Source: JBEKYH01 sp049511115
GTDB taxonomy: Bacteria > Planctomycetota > Phycisphaerae > Tepidisphaerales > Tepidisphaeraceae
Assembly (NCBI GenBank): GCA_049511115.1
Contig: JBEKYH010000061.1
Span: 1 to 14,973 of the forward strand
Length of the DNA: 14,973 nt
Reading direction: 5' to 3'
Made by a program: the position numbers and the translations under genes. Under the pieces are notes generated by a model that saw only the letters and a list, made by a program, of their open reading frames with translations, searched no databases and had not been told where the DNA came from. Shown here in pieces: positions 1-6,410 of the stretch. Numbering within the stretch: position 1 is the stretch's first letter; the number at the start of each line of letters is the position of its first letter.

Positions 1-2
1 AT

Positions 3-269
3 GCCGAGCACAAGGGCAAGGCCAAAGCCGGCCGGCACATGCACGTGGATCATCTGGTGGAGATTCTGCCGACTCTGCAGAACCAGCACATTATCATCAC
101 GCATGTTTCGCGCCGCACGGGGATTCGCCGGGCCAAGGCCATTCTCCGCCGCAAAGTCGGGGAGGAGCGGATGAAGAACATCCATTTCCTGATGGACTTT
201 GAAGGGGCGGAGGACGCGGGGGATGTGGATACGGCGGGGCCGAATCCGAATCCGGAGGCGCCCGAATAG
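3..269 (+). CDS. Metallo-beta-lactamase-fold hydrolase, RNase Z-like, C-terminal part (5' end outside window)
   Basis: Only the last 88 codons are visible; the frame is open to the left edge and stops with TAG at 267-269. The fragment has a GRHMH motif followed by a stretch ending in THVSRRTG, then a basic helix and an IHFLMDF segment. In RNase Z and related metallo-beta-lactamase-fold hydrolases, the C-terminal part carries a GH(S/M)-type histidine and a late HFSxRY/THVSRR-type histidine that binds the catalytic zinc pair, and this matches. The last 20 residues are an acidic, proline-rich tail with no visible domain. Family membership is inferred from these motifs alone. A true tRNA 3'-processing RNase Z and a generic cytoplasmic MBL-fold hydrolase cannot be told apart without the HxHxDH motif, which lies upstream of the window. 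Confidence 0.7.
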   Translation, partial: AEHKGKAKAGRHMHVDHLVEILPTLQNQHIIITHVSRRTGIRRAKAILRRKVGEERMKNIHFLMDFEGAEDAGDVDTAGPNPNPEAPE

Positions 270-289
270 GGCGAACTTGATACAAAATG

Positions 290-313
290 AACCGCCGACC
301 ATCGTCGGCGGTT
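290..313 (+). terminator. Perfect 10-bp hairpin after the MBL-fold gene, possible terminator
   Basis: AACCGCCGAC (290-299) and GTCGGCGGTT (304-313) are exact reverse complements around a CATC tetraloop, 20 bp after the upstream stop codon. Only two T follow in the arm itself and there is no long T tract, so intrinsic termination is plausible but not typical. Both arms end in A/T at the base (AA...TT), so it could act in either direction. Confidence 0.5.
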
Positions 314-314
314 C

Positions 315-337
315 GTAGCCCGCGTCAGAGACGCGGG
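315..337 (+). repeat. GTAG-headed hairpin, REP-like element
   Basis: GTAG (315-318) is followed immediately by CCCGCGTC (319-326), an AGA loop, and GACGCGGG (330-337): an 8-bp perfect stem. A GTAG tetranucleotide at the 5' foot of a hairpin is the known signature of REP elements recognised by RAYT transposases. A second hairpin with the same head is at 11957-11979 on the other strand. Only two copies are seen here and the stems differ in sequence, so this is a structural resemblance, not proof of a shared family. Confidence 0.4.
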
Positions 338-445
338 GGTAGCTTGTATTTCCACCCGGACTCTACGATGCGTTCATCGGCGGGTCAAGATCGATTCCTT
401 CTTGCCCGCTTGTCCCCAACCCGCGCGATCGTTAACGTTCCCCCC

Positions 446-2056
446 ATGCAGCGTCTTCCTTGGTCTCGCGGTGTCCTTCGCTCCATCCGTCCTCCCCTGC
501 GCTGGCTCGCATTCGGCTTAATCGCCCTTGGCGTCGCGCAATGCGTGCTGGCCCAATCCAATCCTGCGTCGTCCAATCTCATCGTCGCGCCCGCCGATCC
601 GCTGGCGTTGAAAGTGGAGTTGACTGCGACATCCTTGAATTACGTCTGGACCCTCCTCGCCGGCTTCCTGGTCATGTTCATGCAGGCGGGCTTTGCGCTC
701 ATCGAGACGGGCATGTGCCGGGCGAAAAATGCGTGCCACACGATGGCGATGAATTTCCTGGTGTATTCGCTGGCGATGGCCGCGTTTTTTGTCTGCGGGT
801 ATGCGTTCATGTGCGGCGGGGTCAATGGCCTGGAAGACGGTCCCGGCGGTCCGTCGGCCATTGGGTTGTCGCATGTGCACGCCCTTCACAACATGCTTTC
901 CATTCCGCTTTTCGGCAAACATTGGGGCATCCTCGGCTTCAGCGGGTTTTTCCTTCTTGGCGGCGTTCATCGCACGCCGGGGGCGATGGTCTGGTTTCTT
1001 TACATGATGGTCTTCATGGATACGGCCGTCACCATCCCGACGGGGACACTGGCCGAGCGATGGAAATTCAAGAGCTTCACGGCGTTCAGCCTCATCGTCG
1101 CGGCGTTTATTTATCCCGTCTATGGCTGCTGGATGTGGGGCGGGGGATGGCTTTCCCAGCTTGGGCAGTATTTCGGCCTGGGACACGGGGCGGTGGACTT
1201 TGCGGGATCATCCGTGGTTCATCTTCAAGGCGGCTTGCTCGCATTGGCCGGCGTCCTGCAAATCGGCCCGCGCATTGGAAAGTATGACGACGAAGGAAAC
1301 CCCCGGCCGATTTTCGGACACCATATGCCGATGGTGATGTTCGGCACATTCCTCCTGGCGTTTTGCTGGTTTGGATTCAACGCGGGCTCCACACTCGCCG
1401 GGGCGAGCGACCGCATCGGCTTGATTGCCGTCAACACCATGCTGGCCAGCGGCGCGGGAACGCTCGCGGCCACCTGTTATCTATGGAATACCTTCGGCAA
1501 GCCCGACCCGTCGCTCATGTGCAACGGGATGCTGGGAGGATTAGTTTCCATCACTGCGGGATGCGCATTTGTCTCGCCCGCCGCGGCGGTTTTCATCGGG
1601 CTGGTCGCCGGGTGCATCACGATCCTCGGCGTGCTGAAGCTCGAGCGCAAGGGGATCGATGATCCGGTCGGGGCGATCAGCGTCCATGCCATTTCGGGAC
1701 TTTGGGGATTGCTGGCCGTCGGGTTGTTCGCGGATGGTTCGTTCGGCGACGGGTACAACGGCGTCGCTGGGAATGTCACTGGACTATTTTACGGGCGGCA
1801 TGAACTCGGACAACTGTTCGCGCAACTTATCGCGGGCGGCGTTTGCATCGCGTGGAATCTCGTATTGGCCAGTGCGGCATTTCTACTGATCGGCCGGTGG
1901 CTGCATGGCAACCGGGTAAGCCCGCAGGTGGAAGTCGCCGGGCTGGATATTCCGGAGATGGGAACGCCGGGATATCCGGAATTCATCACCACGCTGTCGC
2001 AGGAGCAGGTGACCAGCGACGATATTTCGTCGTTGCGATCGCCGCCGATGATGTGA
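446..2056 (+). CDS. amt: Ammonium transporter, Amt/Mep/Rh family
   Basis: Inner-membrane channel for uptake of ammonium or ammonia, usually a trimer. The frame is open from 287, but the first 53 codons translate the two upstream hairpins. ATG 446 is chosen because it begins a basic, then hydrophobic leader ending VLAQ, a plausible cleavable signal peptide as in many bacterial Amts; no clear Shine-Dalgarno site precedes it. Numbering from this start (536 aa), the signature VDFAGSSVVH supplies D251 and the first pore histidine H259. The twin histidine is H414 in VGAISVHAISG. WFGFNAGS supplies the gate residues W308 and F311, and F190 fits the outer Phe gate. The C-terminal tail keeps the family motif EVAGLDIPEMGTPGYPEF. 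All pore residues expected of an active channel are therefore present. No glnB/glnK gene follows, unlike the common glnK-amtB pair. The family call is firm; the exact start is not. Confidence 0.95.
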   Translation: MQRLPWSRGVLRSIRPPLRWLAFGLIALGVAQCVLAQSNPASSNLIVAPADPLALKVELTATSLNYVWTLLAGFLVMFMQAGFALIETGMCRAKNACHTMAMNFLVYSLAMAAFFVCGYAFMCGGVNGLEDGPGGPSAIGLSHVHALHNMLSIPLFGKHWGILGFSGFFLLGGVHRTPGAMVWFLYMMVFMDTAVTIPTGTLAERWKFKSFTAFSLIVAAFIYPVYGCWMWGGGWLSQLGQYFGLGHGAVDFAGSSVVHLQGGLLALAGVLQIGPRIGKYDDEGNPRPIFGHHMPMVMFGTFLLAFCWFGFNAGSTLAGASDRIGLIAVNTMLASGAGTLAATCYLWNTFGKPDPSLMCNGMLGGLVSITAGCAFVSPAAAVFIGLVAGCITILGVLKLERKGIDDPVGAISVHAISGLWGLLAVGLFADGSFGDGYNGVAGNVTGLFYGRHELGQLFAQLIAGGVCIAWNLVLASAAFLLIGRWLHGNRVSPQVEVAGLDIPEMGTPGYPEFITTLSQEQVTSDDISSLRSPPMM

Positions 2057-2084
2057 GCCTCCAACGGGGGCATACGAACTTTTT
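2057..2084 (+). terminator. Weak terminator-like hairpin after amt
   Basis: GCCTCC and GGGGGC (2057-2071) can pair with one G-U pair around an AAC loop directly after the amt stop. The T-run TTTTT starts only some nine bases later, so efficiency is doubtful. It is the only candidate that would insulate amt from the following toxin-antitoxin-like operon. Confidence 0.25.
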
Positions 2085-2097
2085 CCTAACAATTTGG

Positions 2098-2126
2098 TTG
2101 ATGTCTAAGCGAATTCCCGCTATTAT
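2098..2126 (+). promoter_or_regulatory. Sigma70-type promoter for the Panacea/PemK-like operon
   Basis: TTGATG (2098-2103) and TATTAT (2121-2126) are separated by exactly 17 bp; the second box matches TATAAT at five of six positions. This predicts a transcript start near 2133 and a leader of about 54 nt before the chosen start codon. The surrounding stretch is clearly AT-richer than the flanking genes. Confidence 0.55.
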
Positions 2127-2186
2127 GTCGTTGGCTGGCGCGGGGTGCCGAAGTAAGTGGCAGCGATCTTGATAAGGAACGGCACG

Positions 2187-2762
2187 ATGAACATCAAATT
2201 CAATTTTAGTTTTGAAAAAGCCACCGGTGCGATGGCCTACCTTCTTCAAAAGCTCGGGCCCATTGAAAAAGTGAAATTGGCAAAACTCCTTTACATGGCC
2301 GATAGAAATCACTTTCTAAAATTCGGCTACCCGATTACAGGATCACGCCAGGTAGCGATGGATTACGGTCCGTTGCCTTCGGAATGTCTGAAGCTGTTGG
2401 ATGGGGAGTGGGAAAAGGATCCGTTGGCTGTGTTTAAGTACGTCCATTTGGACGACAACTCGGTAAAGCTCCGCGATGCGTCCGCAGCCGATTGCCTTGA
2501 AGAGTCAGAGCGCAAGGTTCTGGACACGATCGCCAAATCTTTCGGTTCGGCGCAGACGTGGGATCTTGTGAATCACACACACGAGTTTCCAGAGTATAAG
2601 GAAGCCTACGTCAAGGGGACGTCGAAAACGATTACTTACAATTCCATTCTGCGCTATTACAAGGCGGACGATGGATTCAGGCACGGTCGCGCAGTCGTGT
2701 CAGAGGCGACGTTGAAACGGATGGCGTACCCATTCGCCGCCAAAAGCGACGCAGATTTATAG
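2187..2762 (+). CDS. Panacea-domain (DUF4065, SocA-like) protein, probable antitoxin
   Basis: This 191-aa soluble protein has the hallmark block of the Panacea/DUF4065 family at about residues 29-66. KLAKLLYMADRNHF is followed by GYPITGS, then AMDYGPLPSE, matching the family pattern KLQKLLYFADRxHL-G-PITGD-YGPV. Known members include SocA, a proteolytic adaptor-type antitoxin of Caulobacter, and the promiscuous PanA antitoxins that pair with many different toxins. ATG 2187 is preferred over GTG 2157 because AAGGAA (2174-2179) lies seven bases upstream. The gene is richer in A/T and AAA/GAA/TTT codons than its neighbours, suggesting transfer. It has its own promoter and is followed after 29 bp by a small PemK-like gene, so the pair looks like a toxin-antitoxin operon with the antitoxin first. 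The domain call is strong; the antitoxin role is inferred from family and context. Confidence 0.85.
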   Translation: MNIKFNFSFEKATGAMAYLLQKLGPIEKVKLAKLLYMADRNHFLKFGYPITGSRQVAMDYGPLPSECLKLLDGEWEKDPLAVFKYVHLDDNSVKLRDASAADCLEESERKVLDTIAKSFGSAQTWDLVNHTHEFPEYKEAYVKGTSKTITYNSILRYYKADDGFRHGRAVVSEATLKRMAYPFAAKSDADL

Positions 2763-2791
2763 GGTCGAATAGGCCGCTGGGGGCACTTGGC

Positions 2792-3118
2792 ATGGTCCCG
2801 TTCGACATCTATCGGATCAGCCTGCCGTGGGCCGGGTGCAATGATGCTCGTCCGTGGCTCATTATTGATGTTCGACCCAAGGGCGTTTTCGGAAGTTTTC
2901 CAATCGCGAGCCAGTGTTATCAAGGCCGCTGTTATAAGATCGAATCATCGCATGAGGATTTTCCCAGCACAGGCCTGACGAAAACCTGCCACGTCCACCA
3001 CGGCTTAATCGTTGAAGTGACCTCGAAGACCCTACGGGCGGGCAAGCGACTGGGGCGGCTGGAGGGAAGTCTTCGCGGACATTTCTGTTTTGCCTGCGGG
3101 TTGGATATCGCGGGTTGA
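2792..3118 (+). CDS. PemK/MazF-like toxin candidate, paired with the Panacea protein
   Basis: A 108-aa protein starting 29 bp after the Panacea stop on the same strand. ATG 2792 has a GGGGG run eight bases upstream. It begins FDIYRISLPW, then has ARPWLIIDVRPKG (residues 19-31), FPIASQCY (36-43), TGLTKTCHV (60-68) and KRLGRLEGSL (85-94). This order of an N-terminal RPxLII strand, a central PIS strand, a GLxKxSxV turn and a C-terminal KRxGRLEG helix resembles PemK/MazF-type SH3-barrel endoribonucleases, which cleave RNA when their antitoxin is lost. Length is typical (about 105-120 aa). Expected but unusual details are TC in place of TS in the GLxKTS-like turn and several cysteines. If the assignment is wrong it would still be a conserved small partner of the Panacea gene. 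It was recognised from motif resemblance only. Confidence 0.6.
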   Translation: MVPFDIYRISLPWAGCNDARPWLIIDVRPKGVFGSFPIASQCYQGRCYKIESSHEDFPSTGLTKTCHVHHGLIVEVTSKTLRAGKRLGRLEGSLRGHFCFACGLDIAG

Positions 3119-3314
3119 CCCGGCTGGCGGCTGGGTATTTCCACCGCTTCTGTTTGCCGCGCCTTTTCATGTGCTTTTTAACTTTCGCTTCTTGCACAAT
3201 TGGGCGCCCCGCATTACTACAGCTTCGGGTGCGGGCCGGTGCTGTGGCTCGCAGGCATGTGGGTGGTCGGGCCGCCATCCTTTCTTGATCCATGAATGAA
3301 TCGGATCGTGAAAG
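3119..3314. other. Intergenic spacer between the PemK-like gene and the permease
   Basis: No gene or strong hairpin is seen. A weak promoter-like pair, TTGCAC (3192-3197) and TACTAC (3215-3220) with a 17-bp spacer, might serve the permease, but both boxes match poorly. Confidence 0.2.
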
Positions 3315-4772
3315 ATGGCCATCAAACGCCCGGAAATCACGGAGATTCTGTTTCAATACGGCCTGTATTCGCCGGGGCGATACAGGCGCACGCTGTTGTT
3401 TGTCATCCTGATGGCGGCGACGGTCGCGGCCCTCGTTTGCGCGCGTCATGTCGGGATTCTTCTTGACCGCTCCCAGATCGAAAGCCTTTCCATTTTCATC
3501 GGCATGATCTGGGGGATCCTGCTCTTCGAGAATCACCGGCTTCTCATGTCGGTCATCGCCGTGGCGGCCGTCGGTGGTTTTCGGCTCATGTCAATTCAGC
3601 AATGGATCGATTCGGCGGGATTGAGCGTCCTGCTTTTTCTGCTGGGAACATTTCTGGTTGCGGGTTATCTGGAGCAGACTCTTTTCTTCGAGCACCTTGC
3701 AAGCCAGATCGTGCGGCGCGTCGGGCCGCGGCCGATCGCACTGATGGGCTCGCTCATGCTGGCGGCGATGATCGCGTCGGCGGTGGTCGGGGAGGTGGCC
3801 GCGATTTTGTTCGTCGGAGGCGCGATGATCCATATCGCCCAGCGCTACAAACTGCAGGCGATTCCTTTTCTCATCATGCTGGTGTTCGCGACTAATACGG
3901 GGTCGGCGGCCAGCGCCTTTGGTCCGGTCGGGGTGACCATCGCCATCAAGGCGCATCTGACGGTGGCGAATTTCTTCCGCTGGGCGACGCCGATTTCGCT
4001 GGCCGTGCTGGGACTGGTCTTCGTGATTTGCCGCTGGTGGTTCGCGCGCGACTGGACGGCGTTTTCGCATGCCGTGCATGAGGATCACGCGCAAGGCGTC
4101 GTGCCTGATCCGGTGCAGGAGCGATCTTTTGCAACGGCGTGGATACTCCTGGGTGTGATGACCTTAGTGCTGGTTTTTCATGAGCAAATTGAGAAGTGGT
4201 TCGCCTTAACACCCGACATCATGCTCCTGGGCGGCGCCCTGGGCGCGGGCATCGTCGCCGTGGCTCTATCCGGGCGTGGGGCTGTTGAAGTGGTGCGGCG
4301 TCGCGTCGATTGGAACACATTGGCATTCTTCCTGATGCTATTCGAACTCGTCGGGGCGATCGAAGCGACTGGCGTCACCAGCGCGGTGGCCCGCGGCCTG
4401 ATCTCCTTCACCGGCGGGCGACCGGCATTGCTGGCCCTTGCGGTGGGCTGGTCGACCGGCTTCCTCAGCGCGTTCCTGGCGAATCTGCTCGCGGTCGCGG
4501 CATTTTTGCCGATTGTCGCCGAACTGCGCGCTCACGGCGCGGCCTGCCCCTCGTGTGTTTATTGGCTCATGCTCTTCGGCGGCACGTTCATGGGAAACAT
4601 GACCAGCATCGGATCAACATGCAATATCATCGCCTGTGGAATGGCCGACCGGCGCGGGCATGGGACGATTTATTTCGCGCCGTGGCTGAAGATCGGGCTG
4701 ATCATCAGCCTGGCGTCGATGGCCCTGGCGACGGCGTTGCTGGCGCTTCAAACGGGCGGGCTTTCGCGCTGA
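3315..4772 (+). CDS. ArsB/NhaD/SLC13-type ion permease (CitMHS superfamily)
   Basis: A 485-aa integral membrane protein with about twelve hydrophobic segments after a short basic N-terminus. Two related signatures, one per structural half, mark the ion transporter superfamily: FATNTGSAASAFGPVGVTIA at residues 191-210, and GGTFMGNMTSIGSTCNIIAC at 422-441, the counterpart of the GGNxTxIGxxAN motif of NhaD, ArsB and DASS carriers. VDWNTLAFFLMLFELVGAIE (331-350) is the usual opening of the second half. A hydrophilic loop at about 243-272 separates the halves. The substrate cannot be read from sequence; Na+/H+ exchange, arsenite, or an organic or inorganic anion are all possible, and no ars genes are nearby. 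The start at ATG 3315 has only a weak upstream purine run (GTGAAAG). The 3' end overlaps the convergent CNNM gene by 25 bp. Confidence 0.8.
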   Translation: MAIKRPEITEILFQYGLYSPGRYRRTLLFVILMAATVAALVCARHVGILLDRSQIESLSIFIGMIWGILLFENHRLLMSVIAVAAVGGFRLMSIQQWIDSAGLSVLLFLLGTFLVAGYLEQTLFFEHLASQIVRRVGPRPIALMGSLMLAAMIASAVVGEVAAILFVGGAMIHIAQRYKLQAIPFLIMLVFATNTGSAASAFGPVGVTIAIKAHLTVANFFRWATPISLAVLGLVFVICRWWFARDWTAFSHAVHEDHAQGVVPDPVQERSFATAWILLGVMTLVLVFHEQIEKWFALTPDIMLLGGALGAGIVAVALSGRGAVEVVRRRVDWNTLAFFLMLFELVGAIEATGVTSAVARGLISFTGGRPALLALAVGWSTGFLSAFLANLLAVAAFLPIVAELRAHGAACPSCVYWLMLFGGTFMGNMTSIGSTCNIIACGMADRRGHGTIYFAPWLKIGLIISLASMALATALLALQTGGLSR

Positions 4773-6181
4773 ACTTCTTCAGCCACCGGAGTAACCGCCA
4801 CCTGGCCAACCTGATTGCGCTGCACGGTGAGGACTTTCATTTCAAAAGCGCCGAACTGGACGGTATCCCCCACGCGTGGCCAGCGGTCCAGTTGCTGGAC
4901 GATGTAGCCGCCTACCGTGTCTACCTCTCCCAATTCAAAACCCTCGACGGGCAGGCGCTCGGCTAAATCGCGCAATGGATACAACCCGCTGACGCGGACA
5001 AGTTTTCCCTCGCGAACAAAATCAGTGTGCGAGACCACATCATGTTCGTCGGCTATTTCGCCGACGAGTTCTTCCAAGACGTCTTCCATGGTGACGACGC
5101 CCTGGGTCACGCCGTATTCGTCAACGACAACCGCGAGATGAATCTGCCGCGTCTGAAACTGCCGCAAAAGTTGCGGCACGCTGAGCAGTTCCGGGACGAA
5201 GAGAATTTCGCGTTTGATCTTGCGCAGGTTGATCGCGCCGGAGCCGATGACGTGAACCTCGGAGCCGGGAAGGCCCGTGGGAGTCGCGACGGCTTCGCCC
5301 TCGGGGGTTTTCTCGTCGAGGAACTTGAGTTTTCCAGAGACCAGGTGCAGGTGGTTGAACAAATCCTTCATGTGCACCAAGCCGATGACGTGGTCGAGGT
5401 CGCCGTCGCACAGCGGCAGTCGCGTGAACGCGCTCTTCTGCACGGTCTTGAGGATTTCGTTGATCGGCTGATCGAGGCCGAGGAAATCGACGCTGGTGCG
5501 CGGGGTCATGATCTGGCGCACCTTGAGCTGGCCGAATTCAAAGGCGCTATCGAGCAAGCGACCTTCACCGGGACCGATGGTTCCGGCGTGGACGGCCTGG
5601 GAGACGACCTTGCGCAGCTCGTCTTCAGTGTAGGGAAGCTGGGCTTCGCCGCCGGGGGCGATATGGATGCCGCCCAAGCCGAGGACCAGCATGGTGACGC
5701 GGTTGAGCGCGTAAATCAGCGGATAAAACAGGTACGTGAAGAGTAGGAGCGGCGGCGCGAGCAGCGGCAGCGCCGAATCGGCGAAACGGATGGCCCAGTT
5801 TTTGGGGGCCTGCTCGCCGGCGACGATGTGGAGGCTGGTGCTGACGGCCAGGGCGATGATGAACGTGAAGGTTTCGCCGCCGTGCTGGATCGACAACGCG
5901 CGCAGCACCGGCGCCACCAAACTCGCAACGGCCGGGCCGGTGACCGCGCCCAATCCCAGACTGGCCAGCGTAACCCCAAGCTGGCAACTGGAAAGATAAA
6001 ACGCGAGCCGCCGCTTGATATCCCGGCACATCCGGCGCGTGATGCGAGCGGCCCCCTGATCCTGCGGGTCGCCTTCAAAGCGCGAGGCGCGCGCCCCCAC
6101 GGCCGCGAACTCGGCCGCGACGAAATAGCCGTTGAGGGCGACCAGCGACAGAGTGGCGAGGATTCGCGAGAGGATTCCCAC
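4748..6181 (-). CDS. CNNM/HlyC/CorC family protein (DUF21 membrane domain, CBS pair, CorC_HlyC domain)
   Basis: Inner-membrane protein of the family often called hemolysin-like or magnesium/cobalt efflux; characterised members are Mg2+ transporters. From GTG 6181 it is 477 aa. A CNNM transmembrane domain covers about 1-175, opening with SLVALNGYFVAAEFAAVGAR and holding the GE-x-x-PK motif as GEQAPK at about 122-127. CBS repeats lie at about 221-280 (from VRQIMTPR) and 329-376 (ending in VVDEYGVTQGVVTMEDVLEE). A CorC_HlyC domain at about 385-470 includes DTVGGYIVQQL. The frame stays open to 6424, but those 81 extra codons (Cys/Pro/Arg-rich, no homology expected) translate a palindromic intergenic element. 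GTG 6181 is therefore chosen as the only sensible start close before the first membrane helix, though it has no clear Shine-Dalgarno. It converges on the permease gene and overlaps it by 25 bp. Confidence 0.88.
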   Translation of the reverse strand: MGILSRILATLSLVALNGYFVAAEFAAVGARASRFEGDPQDQGAARITRRMCRDIKRRLAFYLSSCQLGVTLASLGLGAVTGPAVASLVAPVLRALSIQHGGETFTFIIALAVSTSLHIVAGEQAPKNWAIRFADSALPLLAPPLLLFTYLFYPLIYALNRVTMLVLGLGGIHIAPGGEAQLPYTEDELRKVVSQAVHAGTIGPGEGRLLDSAFEFGQLKVRQIMTPRTSVDFLGLDQPINEILKTVQKSAFTRLPLCDGDLDHVIGLVHMKDLFNHLHLVSGKLKFLDEKTPEGEAVATPTGLPGSEVHVIGSGAINLRKIKREILFVPELLSVPQLLRQFQTRQIHLAVVVDEYGVTQGVVTMEDVLEELVGEIADEHDVVSHTDFVREGKLVRVSGLYPLRDLAERLPVEGFELGEVDTVGGYIVQQLDRWPRVGDTVQFGAFEMKVLTVQRNQVGQVAVTPVAEEVQRESPPV

Positions 6182-6258
6182 GTGGCACGTTGTACCCAGA
6201 GCGGGGGAGGCGTGCGAGAGTGAGAGCCGGAAAGAGGAGATCTGCGGTGTAGCGCTCG

Positions 6259-6339
6259 ATTGTGGGGAAAGGCGAAGAACCCTCACGCCAACCCCTCGCT
6301 GAGTGCATGGCGAGGGGCAAAGGTCAGCTTCGCCACAAT
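6259..6339. repeat. Composite palindromic intergenic element
   Basis: An inner perfect 8-bp hairpin, CCCCTCGC (6292-6299) and GCGAGGGG (6310-6317), is enclosed by imperfect outer arms. ATTGTGG (6259-6265) plus GCGAAG (6272-6277) on the left faces CTTCGCCACAAT (6328-6339) on the right. The nested dyad, its location in a spacer, and its in-frame Pro/Arg/Cys translation are typical of dispersed repeats in large high-GC genomes. Copy number in the genome cannot be judged from one copy. Confidence 0.5.
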
Positions 6340-6357
6340 GACGAGTTACACCCAGGG

Positions 6358-6386
6358 ATCTGAACGGGACGGCTTCACCTTCAGAT
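6358..6386 (-). terminator. Inverted repeat downstream of the GH2 gene
   Basis: ATCTGAA (6358-6364) and TTCAGAT (6380-6386) are exact reverse complements with a 15-nt loop. It lies 24 bp downstream of the GH2 stop codon as transcribed on the minus strand. The long loop and lack of a T-run make this a weak terminator candidate. Confidence 0.3.
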
Positions 6387-6410
6387 GTGTGTACCTTGGA
6401 AGGTCTTTTC

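Noticed and set aside
287..445. Upstream extension of the Amt reading frame (start at 287)
   Set aside because: These codons translate two hairpins and a C-rich spacer; a signal-peptide-like leader begins cleanly at 446.
5027..5746. Long open frame of 239 codons on the plus strand
   Set aside because: It is antisense to the well-supported CNNM gene, with the composition expected of a high-GC shadow frame and no recognisable domain.
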